This document shows positions 7,307 to 10,322 of a stretch of 10,322 bases of DNA, piece after piece. The first letter of the stretch is position 1; each line of letters begins with the position of its first letter. The notes under the pieces are model-generated. The model saw only the letters and a list, made by a program, of their open reading frames with translations. It did no database searches and had not been told where the DNA came from. Location of the stretch: assembly GCA_026770615.1 (NCBI GenBank), contig MU631313.1, forward strand, positions 697,660 to 707,981. The letters run 5' to 3'. Source of the stretch: Pavlovales sp. CCMP2436. Its lineage: Eukaryota; Haptophyta; Pavlovophyceae; Pavlovales. The position numbers and the translations under genes are program-made.

Positions 7307-7534
7307 ACCACCTCGCATGCGGCACGTAGAGCGCAGTGTCGCCTCGTTCTCGATGTCGTAATCCCAAAGTGGGCGCTAGTCGTCCAATTGTCTGCCTTCG
7401 CAGGTGAGGAAGTAGAGATCGGGTGCGATGCCGGTCTTGTGCTTGATGGCGTCTTTGACCATTCCGACCGGAAAGTGTGGCTTCACCTCGAGCACGAGCG
7501 TCTGGCGACCGAGGATCACGACAAAGATGTACAT
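7307..7534 (-). pseudogene. Ubiquitin-like domain, 76 codons, inside the retroelement
   Basis: Translation of 7534 down to 7307 gives exactly 76 codons that align to ubiquitin with no gaps; by hand count about 35 positions are identical. It starts MYIFV where ubiquitin has MQIFV, keeps LEV at 15-17, GIAPD near 35-39, EGRQLDD around 46-52 and DYDIENEATL around 58-67, and ends CRMRGG where ubiquitin ends LRLRGG. Residue 53, Gly in ubiquitin, is a TAG stop (7376-7378), so this copy cannot be made whole. The diglycine is followed by Ala and another 36 or so open codons, the context in which deubiquitinases cut ubiquitin fusions. The equivalents of Lys48 and Lys63 are Arg and Asn, while Lys27 and Lys33 remain. 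It could be a captured host gene or a long-standing part of this retroelement family. Identification as ubiquitin-like is firm; its role is inference. Confidence 0.88.
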
Positions 7535-7966
7535 CGGGCTGCGCAATTGGCTGGGCGGTGAGCTCTCCGGCAGGCACAGCAGCAGCAGCGGGCTGGGCGG
7601 AGCGGCGAGCTCTGCGGCGGTATGCTTGACGGCGGCGGGCTGGAGGGTGGCGTGGGGAGCGCCAGCAGGCTGGGTGATGACGGACTGGGTGGTGGGCTGA
7701 GCGACGGCAGTGATGGCTGCGGCGGGCTTGGCAGCGATGACGGCGTTGATGACGGTGGTGGCGGGCTCGGCGGCGGGCTGGGCGGCGGCGGGCTGGGTGG
7801 TAGGCTGGGCGGCGGATTGAACGGCAGGCCCGGCGGCGGGCTGGGTGGCGGGCTGGTCGGCGGGCTGGCTCTGGGCGGCGGGCTGCGTTGCGGGCTGGGC
7901 GGTGAGCTGGGCGGTGAGCTTTGGCGGCGGTAGGGGCGGCGTCGATGGAGTGGACTGGGAAGCGGG
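7535..7966 (-). pseudogene. Ala/Gln/Pro-repeat linker upstream of the ubiquitin-like domain
   Basis: In the same frame as the ubiquitin-like domain, 144 codons are open from just after a TAG (7967-7969) to the Met at 7534. They encode irregular repeats such as AQPATQPA, AQPAAEPA and AAKPAAA, then a less repetitive part with PLLLLCLPES. At DNA level it is an imperfect GGCGGGCTGGGC-type minisatellite on the plus strand, so every frame is open for long distances. This frame is chosen because it runs into the ubiquitin-like domain without a stop. Frames just upstream (to about 8040) contain TAG and TAA, so the true start is not visible. The likely role is a flexible, disordered linker. Confidence 0.5.
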
Positions 7967-8054
7967 CTAGGCAGTGTGTTGTGGGTGAACGCGCCTTGAT
8001 TAACGGCAGAGGATGAGCGCTTTCTGTTGAGGTACTCCTAGCCATGGAACGTGA

Positions 8055-8951
8055 CCAGCATCGAGCGCCCCCCAGGCGGAGCTCGCTGGGACGGCCAGCT
8101 CCTTCGTGCCGACGGCGACCGACGCGCGTGCGTGTCTGGTCGACCTCCGCGCGCGGGAGCACACTGTGGTCCACGAGCAGTTCAAGATGCTCGTGGAGGA
8201 AAAGCGTAAAATGGCGCTCAACAGAGAGGTGGTCACGGCGCAATACTGTGACCACCGAGGCGTCTACCTCGTTACCCTCACCTATACGTTCAGCGAGGCG
8301 GGAGCCCCACAGGGCTCCGCGGCGCGACCGGCCGGTCGCAACCTCGACGCTCCACGAGATCGTCTGCTGCTTGCAAAGGCGGCGGCCCCCGACTGCAAGG
8401 GCGCGGGCGCGCGCTCATCGCCGTCGGCGGGGATCTCGGGGAGGAGGCTCAACAACTGGAAGAAGAAGCACTGCGCTGATGGCACATTGCGGCCGGGGGC
8501 GGGAATGCGCGTGGCGGCTCAGACCGCCAAGCGCCGCGCCGGCTTGCCGGCACGGCAGGAGGCGACCGTCGCCCTGCGCTCCTCCCCCGCGGCCGCTGGG
8601 AAGCCGAGAGCCAATGCTTCCGCCAGGGCACCAGCGAAGCCCGCGCAGACACGCACCTCGTCCGAATCCGATTCGGACGAGGACTCGGAGATGCCATCCG
8701 GCTCGGACGAGGACCTGGCGATGGAGGAGGATATCGTCGAGTCGCTCTCGTACGCAACCGAGGATGATGGCTGCACGATGCTTCGTCGGCGGATCGAAAG
8801 GCGGATCGAAACGCTAGCTGGAGTAGGCCGCGCCGTGAGGCGCGCTAGCGCCGCTGCAGGCGCAACGCCGCGTTGCGAGAACGCGGAAGGGGCGCACTTG
8901 GCACTGCCCCCGCTGTCCCTCGTCTCAGGCGGGCTGCGGACCCAGCTGTAG
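8055..8951 (+). CDS. Unrecognised open frame with acidic Ser/Asp/Glu tract
   Basis: The frame is open from just after TGA at 8052-8054 to the TAG at 8949-8951, about 298 codons. I do not recognise the family. The N-terminal third reads like a real helical protein (REHTVVHEQFKMLVEEKRKM, QYCDHRGVYLVTLTYTF). It is followed by an Ala/Arg-rich basic part with RLNNWKKKH, then an acidic tract (SESDSDEDSE, SGSDEDLAMEEDI), then an RRRIERRIE helix and a Pro/Ala tail. The alternation of basic and acidic low-complexity parts suggests a nuclear protein, but this is weak inference. The first in-frame ATG is near 8187. A strong-context ATG (gccATGG at 8044) lies in another frame, so a frameshift or an unseen intron may hide the true start. 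It stands head to head with the retroelement. Confidence 0.4.
   Translation, partial: PASSAPQAELAGTASSFVPTATDARACLVDLRAREHTVVHEQFKMLVEEKRKMALNREVVTAQYCDHRGVYLVTLTYTFSEAGAPQGSAARPAGRNLDAPRDRLLLAKAAAPDCKGAGARSSPSAGISGRRLNNWKKKHCADGTLRPGAGMRVAAQTAKRRAGLPARQEATVALRSSPAAAGKPRANASARAPAKPAQTRTSSESDSDEDSEMPSGSDEDLAMEEDIVESLSYATEDDGCTMLRRRIERRIETLAGVGRAVRRASAAAGATPRCENAEGAHLALPPLSLVSGGLRTQL
8656..8682. repeat. 27-bp perfect palindrome inside the acidic tract
   Basis: CCTCGTCCGAATC and GATTCGGACGAGG are exact reverse complements separated by one C. The repeat falls on codons for SESDSDE in the plus-strand open frame. Repetitive Ser/Asp/Glu codons make such symmetry easier by chance, but a 13-bp perfect arm is long. 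It could form a hairpin in RNA or a cruciform. Confidence 0.85.
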
Positions 8952-9196
8952 AGCGGGGAACTCAGCCTACTGAGGGATCTTCGGGGCGCGGCAGGGGCGG
9001 TATGCAGCACCGTCTCTCCGCTGATCAAGTGGGGCGGGCCCCGCTGCCAGGCGGGGACTACGTGCTCAACAATTTGTTCACCACGGGCGGGTGCTGCATT
9101 TTCAGACGACGCGAGGGAGAGCAGCGGAGGTCGGTCAGCGCGCCAGTCGAGAGTCGTCAGTCGTCGATCGTCGTGTGTCTGAACTGATCAGCGGTG
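8952..9196 (+). other. No gene recognised
   Basis: This GC-rich stretch follows the unrecognised open frame. One plus frame (8873-9187) stays open and includes GDYVLNNLFTTGGCCIF, but it overlaps the preceding frame and matches nothing I know. It may be 3' untranslated sequence or another exon. Near its end, gagagtcgtcagtcgtcgatcgtcgtg is a short imperfect GTC-type simple repeat. Confidence 0.3.
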
Positions 9197-9305
9197 GGGA
9201 CAGTATCCGTGTGCTCGGGGTGGATCCCTGGATCTGAGTGTTTTTCAACACTTAAATCCAGTGAGATCCTTTCGGGGACGGACGTTTAACAAGAAACTTA
9301 CACAC
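9197..9305 (+). repeat. Stem-loop repeat, copy 2, intergenic
   Basis: This 109-bp block is the second copy of the sequence at 4276-4388, in the same orientation. It has a long imperfect hairpin at 9222-9269: GGATC pairs with GATCC, CTGGAT with ATCCAG, and AGTGTT with AACACT around the loop TTTC. GCGGTGG flanks both sides (9191-9197 and 9311-9317), a candidate 7-bp target duplication a few bases outside the right edge. There is no coding capacity. It looks like a short non-autonomous mobile element, a fold-back MITE or a SINE-like RNA. Confidence 0.8.
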
Positions 9306-9417
9306 TCCTGCGGTGGCGCAGGGGTCCGGAGTGAAACGCCGTCTAGGGCTGTCGACGGGAGGTAAAGTGACTTCTAATAATAGTAGCGAGAGCAGAAACG
9401 ACTCATGTTTAATCATA

Positions 9418-9448
9418 GAAACTTATTTTCCTGGTGAAAACAAGTTTC
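9418..9448. repeat. Hairpin-forming inverted repeat
   Basis: The arms are GAAACTTATTTTC and GAAAACAAGTTTC, 13 bases each with a single mismatch, around the loop CTGGT. There is no T-run directly after it, so it is not a bacterial-type terminator, and the context is eukaryotic. Confidence 0.8.
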
Positions 9449-9593
9449 TTGATATTTTAGCCGGACGTCCGGACTGCGAATGAAAGTCCAGGAGGACCGA
9501 GTCAGGTAAATGTGACCAGTGTCAGATTACCTTGACACTTTCATTACAGCAGGATAGCTAATTAGTCATGAGAGAGAATAAATAAAACATATT

Positions 9594-9611
9594 ATGAATG
9601 AATGAATGAAT
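9594..9611 (+). repeat. TGAA microsatellite
   Basis: There are about four tandem copies of TGAA within attatgaatgaatgaatgaatc. It is an ordinary simple repeat in the AT-rich spacer. Confidence 0.9.
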
Positions 9612-9754
9612 CTGCTCGGCGGCGTGTAGTAACTCGTAAACGAACTAGTTAATGATGTTCGCACGGAAGCACCACCGTCAATCCGGGAGACGTAGAGTCT
9701 GCCGATTACCCCGGGAGTCGATCAGATAAAACTACAAGGCCGATTGCAGCCACT

Positions 9755-9842
9755 CATCCGCTCACTGCGGCGATAGCGACGGGCCGCGCCGCGCGCCGCA
9801 TCCGCTCACTGCGGCGATAGCGACGGGCCGCGCCGCGCGCCG
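9755..9842. repeat. 44-bp tandem duplication at the 3' end of the minus-strand gene
   Basis: The 44 bases beginning CATCCGCTCACTGCGG at 9755 recur exactly from 9799. On the minus strand the inner copy supplies the last codons (SLSPQ) and the TGA stop at 9806-9808 of the Met/Gly-rich gene; the outer copy repeats the same stop region downstream. The identity of the copies indicates a very recent event or an assembly duplication. Confidence 0.92.
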
Positions 9843-10322
9843 CGACCGCCGCGACCCAACGCGCCAAAATCGCGGAAGGGCGCCGAGCTGCCTCCGCCTC
9901 CCCTGCCCCCAATCCTCTGCATCGGACTGCCCATCCCAGATCCCATCCCCCCCATCCCGGATCCCATCCCGGATCCCATCCCTTCCATCATGCTCATGTC
10001 CATTCCGTCCATCCCCATCATCCCCCCGCCGCCGCCCATCCCACCGAATCCCATTCCCCCTTCCCCGCCCCCCATCATTCCCACACCCCCCGCGCCCATG
10101 CGTCCAAACGAATCGATCCCCTGTCTGGTCTGTTGCTTGGAGTACATGAAGTACATCATCAGCATCCCGAGCAGAACCGGCATTAAAAGACCGCGTAGCG
10201 AGCCCGTAATCCCGCTTTCTTTTTTGCTCGAGTCCTCCAGGGCGCTGAAGATGAAACTCGCAGCACGTTCCGAGTGGCCCTGCGCGATCGGTTGGGGTTG
10301 GGGTTGGGGGGAGGGGGGGGAG
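9806..10322 (-). CDS. Met/Gly-rich membrane-anchored protein, 3' part (gene runs off the window)
   Basis: The minus-strand frame is open from the window edge to the TGA at 9806-9808, and the 5' end lies outside. In order it encodes a QPQPQP stretch from the C-rich edge, AASFIFSALEDSSKK, a predicted membrane segment (about LRGLLMPVLLGMLMMYFMY), a basic SKQQTRQG, a long Gly/Met low-complexity tract (GMGSGMGSGMGGMG), and an RGG-type tail (GRGGRGARRG). A Met at 10183 inside the membrane segment could start a shorter form, but the upstream residues look like genuine protein. The basic residues after the membrane helix suggest that this side faces the cytosol, stroma or matrix. I do not recognise the family. 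The hydrophobic helix followed by a Gly-rich juxtamembrane stretch loosely recalls FtsH/AFG3 proteases, but no ATPase domain is present. Confidence 0.55.
   Translation of the reverse strand, partial: SPPSPQPQPQPIAQGHSERAASFIFSALEDSSKKESGITGSLRGLLMPVLLGMLMMYFMYSKQQTRQGIDSFGRMGAGGVGMMGGGEGGMGFGGMGGGGGMMGMDGMDMSMMEGMGSGMGSGMGGMGSGMGSPMQRIGGRGGGGSSAPFRDFGALGRGGRGARRGPSLSPQ
10291..10322 (+). repeat. G-rich simple tract at the window edge
   Basis: GTTGGGG repeats three times and then becomes an almost pure G run with one A. It could form a G-quadruplex on the plus strand. On the minus strand it would encode Gln-Pro or Asn-Pro repeats of the neighbouring gene, or lie in an intron or upstream sequence. 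Confidence 0.7.

Larger units (their letters stand above)
2387..7966 (-). mobile_element. Degraded non-LTR (LINE-type) retrotransposon with ubiquitin-like domain
   Basis: One long minus-strand relic of about 5.6 kb is pieced together from collinear segments in changing frames. In transcription order these are an Ala/Gln/Pro linker (7966-7535), a ubiquitin-like domain (7534-7307), a helical region (about 7192-6421), a Pro/Gln and Arg/Gly linker (about 6420-5992), a reverse transcriptase (about 5991-4391), a post-RT region (about 4275-3066) and an endonuclease-like C-terminus (about 3119-2425). Domain order, strand and the sequence style of the RT and C-terminal blocks fit LINEs with a C-terminal endonuclease, common in microalgal genomes. 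No LTRs or integrase are seen. Stops of all three types, several frameshifts, a tandem duplication and a 113-bp insertion show that this copy is dead. The exact 5' end is not defined. The 3' end is placed at a 19-bp tandem repeat. Confidence 0.75.
9306..9754. other. AT-richer spacer rich in inverted repeats
   Basis: No open frame of note is found. The stretch holds a hairpin at 9418-9448 (GAAACTT-A-TTTTC, loop CTGGT, GAAAA-C-AAGTTTC), a perfect 12-bp palindrome CCGGACGTCCGG at 9461-9472, and AATGAAAGT at 9479-9487 facing ACTTTCATT at 9537-9545 with nested partial pairing (AGGTAA with TTACCT). An overlapping pair of AATAAA strings begins at 9577 and is followed by a TGAA microsatellite. It lies downstream of both the plus-strand open frame and the minus-strand gene at the right edge, so it probably contains their 3' ends. 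Confidence 0.55.

Noticed and set aside
7622..7933. Plus-strand Gly/Leu-rich open frame.
   Set aside because: It is a shadow of the GGCGGGCTGGGC-type minisatellite; the minus frame continues into a real domain.
3066..7969. Possible reassignment of TAG to an amino acid, since several in-frame stops in the minus-strand relic are TAG.
   Set aside because: TAA (3789-3791 and 4146-4148) and TGA (3582-3584) also interrupt the same frame, and there are frameshifts, so decay explains all of them.
9186..9345. Hammerhead ribozyme, from CTGATCA and a later GAAAC.
   Set aside because: The conserved CTGATGA core is not matched and the required flanking stems do not form.
10291..10314. GGGGTT repeats as telomeric sequence.
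   Set aside because: There are only three units, they fade into a G run, and the adjacent gene's frame continues through them.
1..10322. CRISPR arrays, tRNA or rRNA genes.
   Set aside because: No regularly spaced repeats, no cloverleaf with A and B boxes, and no rRNA core sequences were found on reading both strands.

Overview
The window looks like nuclear DNA of a GC-rich single-celled eukaryote, probably a microalga of the dinoflagellate or haptophyte kind; the lineage cannot be settled from the sequence alone. The reasons are a nuclear complex I accessory-subunit gene with GT-AG introns, a LINE-type retroelement relic, a small TA-flanked inverted-repeat transposon, and GC-rich coding-like blocks separated by AT-rich spacers.

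Layout. Positions 1-758 hold an intact plus-strand gene for an NDUFS5-like twin CX9C subunit of mitochondrial complex I (two coding exons, one 5' UTR intron). Positions 759-1160 are non-coding and end in an AT-rich stretch. Positions 1161-2049 hold a coding-like but frame-broken plus-strand region with faint AP2-like traces and an acidic tail. A 166-bp MITE with near-perfect 25-bp inverted repeats sits at 2138-2303. From about 7966 down to about 2387 the minus strand carries one long, degraded non-LTR retrotransposon. In transcription order it has an Ala/Gln/Pro linker, a 76-codon ubiquitin-like domain ending in Arg-Gly-Gly, a helical region, a Pro/Gln/Arg-Gly linker, a reverse transcriptase with recognisable motifs A, B and C, a post-RT region, and a C-terminal block that looks like a restriction-like endonuclease. 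It is broken by frameshifts, by stops of all three types, by a 133-bp tandem duplication and by a 113-bp insertion. The insertion has a second copy at 9197-9305, and both copies keep the same stem-loop. Head to head with the retroelement's 5' end is an unrecognised plus-strand open frame (8055-8951). Positions 9306-9754 are AT-richer and full of inverted repeats. The right edge holds the 3' part of a minus-strand gene for a membrane-anchored Met/Gly-rich protein.

NDUFS5 works in mitochondrial respiration and is the only confident housekeeping gene. Most of the rest is mobile DNA and its debris. The most unusual point is the ubiquitin-like domain, gapless against ubiquitin over all 76 positions and retaining the terminal diglycine, placed inside a retroelement polyprotein. 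It suggests that the active ancestor made a protein cut by host deubiquitinases or mimicking ubiquitin.
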